This document shows, piece by piece, positions 47,658 to 60,800 of a stretch of 64,000 nt of DNA. Source of the stretch: Chrysomallon squamiferum (Eukaryota; Mollusca; Gastropoda; Neomphalida; Peltospiridae). Position numbers and translations under genes: made by a program. The notes under the pieces were generated by a model. The model was given only the letters and a program-made list of their open reading frames with translations. It ran no database searches and was not told the DNA's origin. The number at the start of each line of letters is the position of its first letter. Within the stretch, counting starts at the first letter, position 1. The stretch lies in contig CM022677.1 of the NCBI GenBank assembly GCA_012295275.1, positions 11,741,050 through 11,805,049 of the forward strand, read 5' to 3'.

Positions 47658-47956
47658 CTTTCTTTTCAACTTCTCCCTGTCATCATTGATATATTCAATA
47701 TGGCTACATAGCTGTATAAGTTATATTTCCTGTCTGCCTATCTGTTCTTGTAGAGCATAGTTTTCTACTCGCAGTGAGTTCACCTCCTCCTGCAGATACT
47801 TTGAGCATTGTGCTTTTCAGCATCTTCTTTGAGATGTTGAACGACGTTGCAATCATCAGACACATTGTGGAAGGGGAAAGTCTTTTCTTTCTGCAATGGT
47901 TGACTCCAGTTCTGTGACAACTCGGGAAAATTCTGTGTTTATTTCATTACCTATTT
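47658..47956 (-). pseudogene. MCC: MCC copy C, first recognisable exon, frameshifted
   Basis: NEINTEFSRVVTELESTIAE, then FHNVSDDCNVVQHLKEDAEK, YLQEEVNSLRVENYALQEQI and LIQLCSHIEYINDDREKLKR lie in successive frames. ATATAA gives a stop where copy A reads ATAGAA. Confidence 0.75.
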
Positions 47957-48465
47957 CTAAAAAAAAATATATATATATTTTTAAATTAATTTATAATTAT
48001 TCTCAGTTATAATTTGGGTATATACAGTTATTTTTGTACTTTTTTTTTAATTCATTCTGACAGTAAGTAAATGAGTTATGTTTCATTATAAGTTTAAATT
48101 GTATTAAAATCAATGAAGAACAGCAAACTCGTGATATTTTACAATTGAAAAATAACAAACCTGTACTGTTTCATTTATGTGATTGAATTGCATTAAAAAA
48201 ACAGTGAAGAACGGCAAACACACTTTAAACTGAATAATGGCAAACTTATAATATTTCATTATGTTTCCAACAAACCTGTACTGTTTCCTTACATGTTTAA
48301 ATTGCATTAAAAACAGTGAAGAACAGCAAACTCATATTATATATTATATATTATTTCACATTTGACTAAAACTACTGACCTGATGACATTAATCTGCTGT
48401 TATTATGTAATTTCACATGTAATTTTGTCTCAATATTGCATACACACAAACACATGCACACACAG
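47957..48465 (-). other. Degraded intron of MCC copy C
   Basis: It carries the CATTAAAAACAGTGAAGAAC repeats seen in the intron of copy A (10600-10900), but no counterpart of the copy A exons at 10.4-11.9 kb. Confidence 0.6.
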
Positions 48466-48469
48466 ACAT

Positions 48470-49450
48470 AAACAGGTGGGGAAGCAACCTCCTGGACCAC
48501 ACCTACCTTTAACAATAAATCTAGCATGACAGCAATTACACCTGACAGCTACATCAATCAACAGACAGAAATGAGGTCACAGTTACCTGAATGTGGCTTC
48601 TGACAGACCTGCAGACACACAACAAAATGTACACAGCGATACAACTCAAGTCATTAGCATGCAGCTACTGCAGTGTCCATCACTATAGAAACTCCAGCCA
48701 GTTCTCATACCTCTCAAAACATGCAAACTTTCAGCAACTACATGAAACACAATCAAAACTGCACTTCACTTATCAACATGCTAGACTCAGCTGCCATTAA
48801 ACACAAACCTAAAACCAAAAACTGCATTAACAAAAATAGACAACAATTTAATAACAAACAAAATCATTGAAATTGTTCGAGCCACGTTCGAATGCCACAT
48901 ACAGAAGATAATCACATCTTGTAAAAACTTTTACCAAGCATCACACTGCCTGACGGTCTCGTGCTAGAATAAAACATACAACCATTAAAATTCAGACAAA
49001 AACATACACACACTAAAATACTGTTAAAATCCATTCTCAGTAATAAACATCTCATCAAGGATCTAGGCCCTGATCAACCCTTTAAAACTCACCTTTCACT
49101 ACAATCTAATTTTTAAACAACAGTCAGCCATATTGAAATGGAGACTGGAGTGGGTGAATGTTGCAACCAGCAAATAGTAAAGAACTAAAATAAACATTAG
49201 TTACACCTTTCATAATCAAAACTCAAAATCATTTTAGTAAGAAACTACATAACATCCTTACCAGACTCAGAATCAGCTACTCCACCAATCTAAACACAAT
49301 CAAATTCAAACACAAAATATACATAACACCAAACTGTAGCTGTGGAATTTCTGAAACCATGAAACATAACTTATTTCTCTGTCCACAGTTTTCCATTTAC
49401 CACCTAATGCTACATGACACATTCATTGAAAATCCCTTGAATTTACATTA
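48470..49450 (+). mobile_element. Decayed LINE fragment, 3' part
   Basis: The plus strand becomes A/C rich as in the element at 1-2810. FECHIQKIITSCK resembles the post-RT segment near 1880-1930, KFRQKHTHTK.. and SNKHLIKDLGPDQPFKTHLS resemble 2130-2240, and near 49330 CSCGISETMKHNLFLCP is the C-terminal zinc-knuckle-like motif of such elements. Frames are broken throughout. Confidence 0.7.
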
Positions 49451-49647
49451 AAAAACATCTTGATAGCAACAGTGAAAAACTGAGAGCCAAACTTTAATTC
49501 AAACAAATAAATAGACACAAATGTTTGACTAAATAAATTTGAAAACATAAAATAAATAGCATACACAGTAACAAACAAAACAAAAAACAAATACATCAAC
49601 ACAAAATAATTATATAAATTAATTGATTAACAGATTAACTGACTCAC

Positions 49648-50763
49648 CAGCTGATAGATTTGCTGACAGTTTCAGAACATATTTTAAAAGTTCCACATTT
49701 TCTTGGCACAAGGAAGTAAACTGGTTCTGGCTGGTTTGGGCTGTTTGGAATGTGAACGTTCTGTACTGACAAGTGAAATTGAAGAAGATAGCTTTTTCTT
49801 AAAAATAAAAATGAAAACTAAATTTATAATAACAAACAAAAACATACTGCAATATAAAATCAATTAATCTAAGAATTAATACAATATCCTTAAAATTATA
49901 TTTACTCCTTTAAATATATTTCAGAACAGATTCCAGTAAATAGCACTTAATCTCTTACAAAAATTACACATTATTCAAACGAATGCTCACCCTGTGCAAT
50001 AGCAGCCTGATGATTCTCCCTCCAAAGTGAAGATTCAGTCTCACATGCAGACAGTATTTTCAAATTACTCCCTTTGAATCCTGTGACTGACTCAGACAAA
50101 ATTAGTCATAATCTTGATGAACATGCTACAGAAATTGAACTATCCTTTCTCTGTCTTCACATGTAAATGTGTGTGAATTAATTTTCTTCTGCCAGATTTC
50201 TTTTCTCTCTCAGAGTTACCCCACTCAGTCTGCAATGCTTCAATAAAGCTCTGAGTTTGTTCTGACTAATGCTGTAAACAAACAATAAAAGATATAAGCA
50301 GACACCAGTAACCCCCCCCCCACAAACAAGCACATTCAAATGTCCTCTATACAAATGAAGGAGAAATTACAAATTAGCTGCTGCTTAAATAGGAAAAATA
50401 CTAATGAAAAAAACCATACAAGTTATCTCTGCTTTGTTCATTGGAGTGCTTTGAAGAACTCCAAGAAATATTATATCTTTTTCAGCAGCAAAACAAAAAA
50501 ATAATCTGAATTCTTATAATACTTATACAGTGGTAAATTATTTGAAATAACTGTCCTAATTCAGATGACAAAAATTTCTTATTTATAAAAATCATTTTAA
50601 TGAGTCTTGTTTATCCAGATAAAATATATTACAACTGATTTGACACTTAAAATTTTCTTATTTCCATAATTAATTCTATCACAGTCACTATTGAATAAAT
50701 AATATTATTTTAGAAGAACTTACTTTTTTCTTCTTCTTCTTATGACTATCTATTACTGACATT
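49648..50763 (-). pseudogene. Exon-like pieces of an unidentified gene
   Basis: Minus-strand candidates: 50725-50763 (MSVIDSHKKKKKK, donor GTAAGT), about 50165-50269 (SEQTQSFIEALQTEWGNSER), 49991-50080 (FKGSNLKILSACETESSLWR then ENHQAAIAQ, acceptor GTCACAG, donor GTGAGC) and 49648-49760 (TSQNQFTSLCQENVELLKYV then LKLSANLSA, donor GTGAGT). The phases of the last two do not join cleanly. They lie upstream of MCC copy C on its strand, so they could be unusual 5' MCC exons, but I see no similarity to known MCC N termini. Coiled-coil-like. Confidence 0.4.
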
Positions 50764-51127
50764 TTCAACTTGAGACAAATGTCTTTTCAAGCTGATGATT
50801 ATGCACGTTATGTCAGTAAGCACAAGGCTCGAAAAAAAAAAAAACAAAAACATTATAGTTTAGTCGCCTAAAAAGTATTTTTTGGATCATCATTTTTTGT
50901 TTCTATAAGTTATAACACAAGAACCACTATTAATAAGTTTGTAGCAAATATTTATGTCAGATCAAAGGTTTGTTCGATAATTTAAAAGTATCGGCTTACC
51001 TTAATTTGTCAACATCTAAAATTAAATTCGAAAATTATTTATTAATTAAAATCGCCACAAAAATTTAATCCTAGTTATACAAATCAGCTGGTAAGACATT
51101 TCCAAACAAACCTTGACAAAAATGGAA

Positions 51128-51131
<4 letters not shown>

Positions 51132-51178
<47 letters not shown>
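51132..51178 (+). repeat. (AAT)n microsatellite
   Basis: About 15 AAT units. Confidence 0.95.
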
Positions 51179-51257
51179 TTATAGTATTAAACGCTTGGAT
51201 TTTTCAAAAGAAATAAAAATTAAAGGAAAGCAACGTGAAATGACAGTGAGTAAAGTT

Positions 51258-51510
51258 TAGCGTGTGAAAACGAAAAACAATAGCAAATACAAGGTTATAG
51301 AGTTATCTTCCATGATAACTTGTTCTGTTAACCAACCGATAATTATTAACGTAAAGCGCTAAAAGTTCGCTAAATTTGCTCGTTGATTTCACTTTAGCCA
51401 ATTAAAGGTGGAATTGAAAAGGAAAAACAATAGTAAACAATTAGTTTCAGAGTTATCTCCTATGATAACTTGTTCCGTTAACCAACCGATAATCCTTTAA
51501 CGTACTGTTT
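51258..51510 (+). repeat. ~150-bp tandem duplication
   Basis: GAAAAACAATAG, AGAGTTATCT and ATGATAACTTGTTC.GTTAACC followed by AACCGATAAT occur at about 51269-51350 and again at about 51420-51500. Confidence 0.8.
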
Positions 51511-51879
51511 ATAAATAGATGTTAGCAAATTATGTAAGCCGATACGTCCAACTTATGGAACTATGGGCACTCGTTTTATGTGAAATCAATACTTCGATAA
51601 AATTATTATAAAATTTATAGGGGCGACTAACCATAATATTTCTTACTTCCAAATCAACTAAACAGAACTTTGGTCGCATTTGGTGACCTGGCGACTGGAC
51701 ATTTCGAGTCCTGCATACTATCTCTTATATTAAGAAATCTGTTTGTTATTTTAATACTGTTTAAATATTTCAGTCAGAAGATGTGATTAATTGCATCTCA
51801 GAAAAATGTCCACAGTTATTGGATTCACAAGATATAGTGAATACTGAGTACTGTAACATCTACTGTAACATTTTCAGAT

Positions 51880-52110
51880 ACCCAGTCTGATTATCTTCCA
51901 GACGACATAGGACACAGACACCTCTGTCATAGCCGTAACCCAGCATTAAATATCCTAAATATTTCCCCGATATGATAATCAGTTTTATTAACCATAAGTG
52001 AGAATGTTTACCAGTAATCTGTTCTACCCTTCCATTTACTTGCGGTCCTTTTATTGAGACAGAGCAGGAAATGAATCTGACAACTGATGCAGAAAAGATG
52101 CTGTATCTTT
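51880..52110 (-). CDS. Possible exon of unknown gene
   Basis: A minus-strand frame of less AT-rich sequence reads SVSIKGPQVNGRVEQITGKH then LGYGYDRGVCVLCRLEDNQT. It looks more protein-like than neighbouring frames, but there is no motif I recognise and no clear splice partner. Confidence 0.25.
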
Positions 52111-52169
52111 TATTTTTTATATTTTTTATGTTTTTTTTATTTCTTATTTTTTGGAAACAATACATATTT

Positions 52170-55100
52170 TGAGCTGATTTTATTATATTGTAAAAATATA
52201 GTTTAAGCGCATTTTAGCTATATTCTCACAATAGTCTTAGAATGTTAGAAGTCGAGTTAAACAGAGAGAGTAGTAATTTTACATCTCTATAATTAATTCT
52301 GAATAGAAGGTGTAGCTAGAATTTGATCTCTAAGCCTGTTAGTTCAATATTTGGATGATAGCACTCACTCAAAAAATATTTGTTTTGCGTTACTATTTCA
52401 GAATGATTTGACTGACTGTGAGGAAATGTAGTTTATGTAGTGTCTCAGGCAAAAGCCAAATGTTTTGGTTTTGCGTTACTTTTGTCCTCATGAACATGTT
52501 ATTTTCGTCTTTGATCCTCTTCTTCACTCCATTTATTTTTTGTTTTGTTCTTTTGCCATCAGAATTATCGTTATTGTTATTATTATTGTTATAGTTACTG
52601 TTATTGTTATTTTACTGTTATTGTTATTGTTGTTGTAGTTTTTATATTATTCTTACTGTTTTTAATTATTGTTATTGTTATTATTATTTACTTTTATTAC
52701 TATTATTTTTTTTTTGAATAAATATAATTTTTTCCGTTTCTGTTCTTGCCTTGTTTTTTCATTATTAATGCAGTTTTAAGATAAATGTGAATGAACTGTT
52801 ACGAATACAATAAACATCTCTACCAAAAACTTTGAACACATTTCTGTAACAGCTGGTATTTATCAAATTATGTAATTAAGAATATATCATTATTTTTGTT
52901 TAAATTCTGAGAAAAGTAAGTTAATAATCTAGAATGAAATTCCATATTTATTCAATAATATACCCTATAATCTCTAATTAATATAATTTTTAAATGCCAT
53001 ATAAATAATACAGACGTGATAAAACTAGAGATTTTTTTGTTATCGATCGGGTAACATTATCAGTGTAAACAGCGATATACTTTAGTTAACTGTGGTTTTA
53101 TAAAAGTTCACGATTTCTCATATATATATTTATATTATAAATAACTCAATTTATTATTATTATTATCATTATTATCTCCTTTTAAAAAAAAAGAAGTATT
53201 TAGTTTTTATCTCGATAGAAACAATGCACTAAGAATAAATCTAATTTCTCTGATAACTTTACGAGGCCTAATAAAAAATTCGAAGTCATTTTTATATCAG
53301 CACTCAGAACAGTTCTAATGAAACTAAGAGAATAGCGTCAAACATATATAGGAAGCTTCCGATTTTACATAAAAATAAAAATATTAAGTGCAGATATTTA
53401 ATGTTATTATTGTTGTTGTTGTTGTTGTTGTTGTTGTATTTAGCTGTTGACAAAGACAAATATGGTGTCTGCTTCACTGACGCATTGAAATTACTGGTGG
53501 AGTGGTTATTTTAATATTATTAATAATAATAAGGTATAATAAGAAATGTAAAACATATTACACTTGCGCTGATGTACGCCTTGTAATGAATGTAAAGAAA
53601 AAAAAATAAACTTCGCATAATAAAATGACATGTTCACCTTCTTTGTTCTCAGCTAATCAGTACACACTGTCGTGATTCCAGGGAATTAACTCAGATATTT
53701 TTCAATATAACCTGATATAAATATATACGATAATTAATCAAATATGAGATTAACATTTCTCAACATAATTAACCTTCAAACTGTAAATATCACTGCTCAT
53801 AATTAATTTTCATCTTGTTCTTTTTATAAGTAATTAAACCGCTTATTTTCATGACGCCATGTAGAATTATCATTTATAACTGTCAGTAATATCTAATACA
53901 TTAACTGTAGTTATCAATATTTTCTGTAGTGTACATAATATTTAAGTTCCACGTACAGTAAAATTACACCTTTCTATTATATGATTTCGAATTAACAAAG
54001 TAAAATATCACGTTACTTTTATTAAAACGGACACTTCAAATCGGTATTTGAATTTAGTTGCACAATGTTCTCTATATATTTTTGTCGTCACATACAAAGC
54101 TACTATTATTTTAAAAAATTACAACACGGAAGTTCCATCTATATTTCTGAACGTTCACAGTGAAATCATACCTGTAATTTTCAGTGTTTTGTCGTATAAC
54201 TAACTGAATATCATCTCATTCACAAAGGATAGTTGAGAAATTTAGAAATAAAGAGGCCTTCCAAATTCCTAATTTCTCTGTTACTATCAAAATCAGGATT
54301 GGTTTTTAGTTGCACCTCAAATGGTATTGATAATTAAATATTGATTTTCTTTTTGTAGACAGGTGTGTATTGAAAAGCTGAGGTTTCGCTATTAGATATT
54401 AGCAAATAATTAATTATTCATTAGCAACTGTGATGTTAATGTGATATTTCTCAACGTAATTTATGTTGTCTTTACTATATCATGTCAGAATAATTTGTTA
54501 CTCAGCAAAAGTAATGTAGTGTTTTTGTTAAGACAATGTTATTATTTTTTTAGAGACATATCTAAAATCAAAAAAAACTCTCTCAGTTGAATTCTGTCAA
54601 ATTTGCTTAATAAACGCTAATATCATCAAACTTAAATGGACGTTTTATTTGAATCATCTTAACTTCATCAACATTTTTAGGTTTATTAAACTACTTTTAT
54701 TAGGATATATTTGTTTCACAGGCATTATTAAAATTAGAAATAATTTTATTACCATCGATTTATATAGGTTTCGTCGGAAATTAAATATATATATTTTTTT
54801 ATTATAGCACAAAACATATTTATAATTAGACATGTAGTGCTGATACTTAACTTTTTTCTAAACTGAGAAAAAATGGTAGCTAGTCTGGAAGAATATTTAT
54901 AGTTATTCAAGATATCGGCGGACTTCTCTTACAATTTACACGGTTGGTGTCACCGCTACTCTCTAACTTTGAATGTTCTGTGTAACACAATGTAACTAAA
55001 ATCCCGCGTAAACTACTACACAAATAGTGCACACGTTATAAAAATTTATTTTGAATAAAAATGTATTTTTATGACTAAGTGGTAAAATGAACAATGCAAA

Positions 55101-55225
55101 TAGCGTTATCCTTAAGTAAAACTGACAGCTTATTTATACTTGTTTATAATTATGTAATGTTTATATATTTTATTCGTGAAAATAGCGGTATCCTTAATTA
55201 AAAATATCACCTTATTTTATAATTA
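52170..55225. other. AT-rich non-coding interval
   Basis: It holds TTATTG/ATT-rich sequence at 52560-52720, a TTG run at 53410-53440 and a ~100-bp imperfect duplication at 55080-55220 (TAGCGTTATCCTTAA / TAGCGGTATCCTTAA). No gene supported. Confidence 0.6.
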
Positions 55226-56021
55226 CCGTATATACTTGTGTACAAGGCGACCTTATGTATAAGTCGATGTGTATTTTAAGACCAAAAATTGCGTCATTTT
55301 AGGTATTACTTGTGTATAAGTCGACTGTAGATTCCAGGCACCGTCACTATTTTTAGATCAGTGTGACAGTGCCATGAAGGCCTACGTTGTACGCCTACTG
55401 GAACATAACTTGCACGAGCTGTAACTTGCACGAACATACCATAATAACGTAAATGCATGTATTACACGAGCTATAGCCTAAATGTATCATAAATAGTATC
55501 TCTTTAATGTTATAGGTCTAACATGGAGACCTAACTTACCGTTATATTTAGCTGTTCTATGATTTACAAAATTTGTCGGTAGTGGATATTAATGACGATT
55601 GCAATATTATTTCACCAAATTCTTTACAATTAAACAAGTGAGTTTTGTTTATGAAATTAGGACCGATATTTAGTGCAATTTGGCAGAGAAGTCTGCATTC
55701 CTAGATCATTGCAAGACGCCGTAAGGCATAACGCCGTACTGACGATTTTCTCGCTTTAAAATGTATTTTTATGTCATTAAACGGAAGAATATCATGTTTT
55801 ACATTCAAAATTTAATTTTTCAAAAATGTTTATACTATAAAATTATATTTTGAAAAGCTGAAAGACCGCGATTATTTTAGATGCATCCCGTAGCAAAAAA
55901 TAGTCAAAACGGCGACTGTTCAGCAACAGCTACAAAAGCATTACCTATGTATAAGTCAACCCCCAAAATATTACCTTACTATAGTCTCCCAAAAATTCGA
56001 CTTATACACAAGTATATACGG
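55226..56021. mobile_element. TA-flanked non-autonomous DNA transposon (MITE-like)
   Basis: Left end CCGTATATACTTGTGTACAA and right end TTGTGTATA-type reverse complement ending GTATATACGG form terminal inverted repeats of about 25-30 bp, each extending into GTATAAGTCGA motifs, and both flanked by TA, the target duplication typical of Tc1/mariner-like and some other elements. A second ACTTGTGTATAAGTCGACTG copy lies at 55306-55325. Length about 796 bp, no transposase frame. The interior is less AT rich than the flanks. Confidence 0.82.
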
Positions 56022-56129
56022 TATGTGATGTTATATAATTCATAGTGTAAACTGCGCTCGTTTTACAAAATAAATGTGATAACTGTATACATAATGGAAT
56101 ATCATTTAAGTTTTCTTCTATTTTTCATA

Positions 56130-56161
<32 letters not shown>

Positions 56162-56603
56162 TAAAAATAATAATAAATTAAAAATTAAAACGAACTGAAA
56201 AGTACGCTCTGTATTTCCCAGATTAAGGGTATTCTACACAATCGATGTTCTTACTTGAAATTATCATTTTAATCTATAGTGTAATATAATTTATGACGTT
56301 AATGTTGCGCCACGGCTACATTACTAGAAATATTAACAATATATTTTAATACAGGAGACTGATTGCAGTACTTAGTAAAAGGCAAAATAATATGTTTTTA
56401 ATTTTTTTCAGACCATGTTTTCAGACGTATATCAAAGATTGGTATATTCCTGGACAGTAATAAGCAAGTTATTGTAGTGTAAATTGTAAGCTTTGTTATT
56501 TTATTTGGTGCATTAATATAGATAATGAGAAGAAAGAAAAAGTAGGGGGAAATAACAACACCGTGTATTTGAAGATCACGGTAAACAATTGGTTAATAAT
56601 GAG

Positions 56604-56659
<56 letters not shown>

Positions 56660-57044
56660 AAAACTAACTAAATAAAAGAAGAACCACATCGATTTATAAT
56701 TAGTACGTATATTTTAATAACGGTTGTTATGCTCCTTTATTTTATTTTTTTTTATTTTTTTGAACTTTATTTTTATTTTTGTATTATTTATTTTTTATTT
56801 TTGGTGTAGTAGTTGCGGAAAAGTGCGGGATGATTATCGGTCTTCACGGGGATTTACCTTCTTAATTGACGTTCGAAGAATCTTCTACAGAACTGGGGTA
56901 ATCGCATTATCATTTCATTTTGTGAAGGAGACAGGTATTACTATTTATTATTATAATTGATAATGCGTTTGGATTTCTTTCGTTTTATTTAATTATAATT
57001 TAAAAGTCATAGACATGATGGCAGCCATATTATTTGGGAACAAT

Positions 57045-57075
<31 letters not shown>

Positions 57076-57321
57076 ATATTTTTTCAAAAAACGACACTCG
57101 ATTAATAATAACATTCACCAGTGGTTGTACTAATGGGAACATCATAAACAACGTCATATAAAGTCTCTAATTTTGTTTTACCAATCATGATGTATCAGCC
57201 TATCAGGGGCAAATTTTGAGTGGCCAGTAATTAAATTTGTTTTAAAATAAATTGACTTGTTTAGCACACACCAAAGGAAACAACACAGAACAATTTTTAG
57301 AGAACATTTTAAATTTTATTA

Positions 57322-57365
<44 letters not shown>

Positions 57366-57458
57366 TTAATTATTATTTTTTGAAATAAACTAATAAAACT
57401 ATTAAAAGAAAATATGCTAATTTTGTTTGACAGGTTGTTTTCTGTCAGTTTATTTATG

Positions 57459-57510
<52 letters not shown>

Positions 57511-57760
57511 AAATAATTTGTTATCCTCAGTGATAACTGTTCTTTGTAACCCTTCTTTTCTTAATGGAAATTTTATTTTATTAATCAACGTTTTGTTTTG
57601 TTTTGTTGTATTTCCTTTTTGTTTTTAATCATCTTCTTATTATTATTACTAATTTTTATTATTTTGTGTTTTATTTTTTATTATTATTATTTTTTTAATC
57701 TTTATTATTATTATTCATTTTATTTTATTTTTCATTATTAATATGTGTTTATATTTGATG
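56022..57760. other. Non-coding interval with poly(A) and microsatellites
   Basis: (AAT)n at 56129-56175, poly(A) of about 52 at 56606-56657, (TTTA)n at 57046-57075, (ATT)n at 57322-57366 and (AC)n at 57462-57506. No gene supported. Confidence 0.7.
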
Positions 57761-57848
57761 TTTTCTAGGTCATGTGGAGAAAATATTTTTCAAATTTATC
57801 TGTTATGATGCCAAACAAAACAACTTGGCAGATGAATATATAATATGG

Positions 57849-60800
57849 ATGGCTGTGCATTTGACATGGACAGGACAAAGACAACAGCCAGGAAGTTGAG
57901 CAGCAGGTGATGTCTGTAAAAGACTTCATGCTGCTCTGAGACAAAAGCTGGATGAGAAGATAAAGAAAACAGAGGCTGTAGCTGCAGCAGAACAAGATGA
58001 TGAAGAATGACAGAGAGAAGAAGTCCTGTACCTGATTAAGAGTGGTTCCAATGCACCCAGGTCCCTGTCCCCTGATTTCATCATCACAAAAATGCAGTGC
58101 TTTTTCACAGAGAAGGGACACAAGAGACTAATGATACTGTGAATCAACAGTCTGGTGTCAAATGATGTGTCAGGCCTGTGTTAGAATGTTTTCAGAAACC
58201 TCTCAACAGTCGCAGGTTATGTTCTTTGTGTGTGTGCGTGTGTGTGTGTGAGTGTGCATTTGTATGTGTGTGTTTGTGTGTGAGAGAGACATATTAGATG
58301 AATGATAATAAGCAAACAAAAATGCATTTATCAGACAAATGTAGATTGATAAAAAATATAAAAAAGTGTCATGTTCATGTTGGAATTGCTAAAATCTTTG
58401 TTTACGAATTAATGATAAATCTTTTATACAGGTAATTGCTGTATTGTTCAGTGGCTGTTTAGAAAGGGAATTTACATTATGGAGAAGGATGAATCAGCTG
58501 TACAGACACTGCAGACTGCACAGTTCCTAGTTGTAAGTTTTTATCTTATTTTTATTTCTTTGAGAAAGTGAAATAAATTTTTATAGTAACAGCTCTTTAC
58601 TGATTTAAAAATAGCATAATAAGAATCATTTATTTACTATTGTTTTGTTAATTAATTAAATTAATACCATTATCATGATTATACAAAGTATATCAAAAAT
58701 ATTCCACACCCCTTTGTGTCTGAATAATCGAGTAACTGGTACCAGTAAAAATTTTAATTTTAATAATAACAGAAACATTAGTTATTTATTTATAACAGTT
58801 TATTATTTCTATTATTTTTTTTTTTTTTTTTTTTTTTTTTTCAGATGGCACATAATTGAATGCTGATATTTGCTAGTGAAGTTGTTTCAATAGAAGGTGC
58901 TGTCCAGCACTGAGGATAAAGTTTGTATTGCTGCCACTGGAAAAGAGAAAAAACTGGAACAGGTGAATTTGAGTTTGTTTTCTTATGTATTTCTCATTAT
59001 TCTAAACCTAATGTTGTTTAATTTAATTTAACATAGGAAGTTCCATTTTATAACATACTTATCTCTTTTTCTCTTTCTCTATCTATCTATCTATCACACA
59101 AACACACACACACACACACATACTTACTTTTATACAAACCTGATTATTTTGTTGTAAATTTCTCATCTGTGTCTTCCTCATCTTTCTTTGGAATCCCACT
59201 AAAGATTAAATTGTCACACATGAAGCAAATTTGTAGGTCATTTTTTCTTAAGTTTCCAAACTCAGTTTTTAATTCACATGTTTTTTGTTTCATACTGTTA
59301 TTATTATCTCTCATTTCACGGGTAGAACTGTTCATATCTGACACAATTTATTTCAAATCTCCGAGATCTTTTTATTGCTTTCAAACAATGATTGTAATTC
59401 ATACATTTTTCTTAATATCAATCATTTTACCACTGATATCTTGTATTTAATTGCATACCATTCAGTTTTATTTTTATTGCTTTCAAACTGTTAGTGAATG
59501 TAATTCATATCTTGTACTTTTTTCTAAATATCAATCATTTCACCACTGATGCATCAATTTAGTAATGGTTTAAGCACCAACAAACCTTGTAATAACTTTC
59601 TAATCAAGGTATCTAATTATATACTGACATCTTGAATGTGCATAAACTGGTTACCCTTATTTTCTGTTCACTTTCTCCTCTTACATTTTCACTCTTATTT
59701 TTTCTCTTTTTACCTTTTATATTTTATGTTGCATACTCGCGTATATTTAGCAATAATTTACATTGATAAAAAACGTACAAAATACCTTTAATACTAATAA
59801 ACATTATGTATTTTCACAGAGAGATGAGAGACATGACTTTCATTTCCATGCATGTGTTAGTGGGAAGTAATGGTTACTCGTGTTGGGAACATTAGACAAT
59901 CACACAAAAAAGGTCAAACAGAACTTGAAGAGACCAAGTAAGTTAACACTGTCTTTTCTTTTTCCTTTCACATGTGTCACCTCTTTACCTGACAAAGATG
60001 ATAATGATATTTGTATAAAAATTAAGGTAAAAATAATTACATGTATAATTTTTGTCATTACTAGCTTTTTTTATTTTTTTATTTTTTATTGTTAGTCCTA
60101 ATCAGATATACATTGATGAAAAAGGCTGGTAATTCAGATATTTTGTAAGAAAAAATAATGTAAATTATTTGTTGCTGAATTAAAAACTCTTAAGAATTTA
60201 TTCATATCTTTGTTGTCACTAATGCTACTTATTATTGTGTTCGTGTTTCAACACTAAAGAAGACAATTTAAAAGGTGAAAGTTCTATTGTTGTTTTTAGG
60301 TTATAGTAGCTTTGTGTGTGGAGTTGTTTTTTTTTTTTTAATGTTTTTTTTTAATTAAAAATATAATCTACATAACTATTGTTTTATTTATTTTTATTAA
60401 TTAAGAATGAGTTTACTTTTCTTGTCCAGGATCTAAAATATCCATGTCTATGTGTGAATTGAATGCTTATGTAAAGGTATGTTTTATTCATTCACTTTTG
60501 TGTTTTATAGCTCATTTGATTAAGGATTTATTTAATTAAAAGTAGCAAAATTTATTTTTGTTCTCAGAATAGTATTGAAAATTTTATATAAATTTCTCAT
60601 AAATGATGATAGTATAGAATCAATTTAATAATGGTTTAGGCACCAACAAAACTTGTAATAATTTGCATGACAGCCTAATGGAGTAGTGAACAGAACATTT
60701 GTATAGTGCTGTTAGTAATATCTCACTCAAATCTGAAAAAAGGGGCAAATATTTACTTATATTAAAGTGGCAGGCAAGTATGTTACAATTAAATATTTGA

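Larger units (their letters stand above)
40648..47956 (-). pseudogene. MCC: MCC-like gene, copy C, with authentic C terminus but several breaks
   Basis: Minus-strand exons: 47658-47956, 47030-47141, 46304-46475, 44755-44947, 43846-44080, ~43206-43372, 41607-41848 and 40648-40827. They cover MCC from the ELES..AERKDF region to the stop. Introns align with copy A, so this is a segmental duplicate. Lesions: two frameshifts and a GAA-to-TAA type stop in 47658-47956, loss of the LKELQDKL exon, deletion and a 1-nt shift in 46304-46475, a TAG at 43885-43887 where copy A has Leu, one shift near 41660 and one near 40745. The 5' exons are replaced by retroelement sequence. Some 1-nt shifts could be assembly errors, but the substitutions and deletions suggest a pseudogene. 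Confidence 0.8.

Noticed and set aside
48865-48900. GTTCGA-containing stretch resembling a tRNA T-arm
   Set aside because: No matching D-arm or acceptor stem; it lies within LINE-derived sequence.
57765-58147. Minus-strand frames of 118 and 73 codons
   Set aside because: They are the reverse of the family K copy D exon, which has homologous exons and fits the plus strand.
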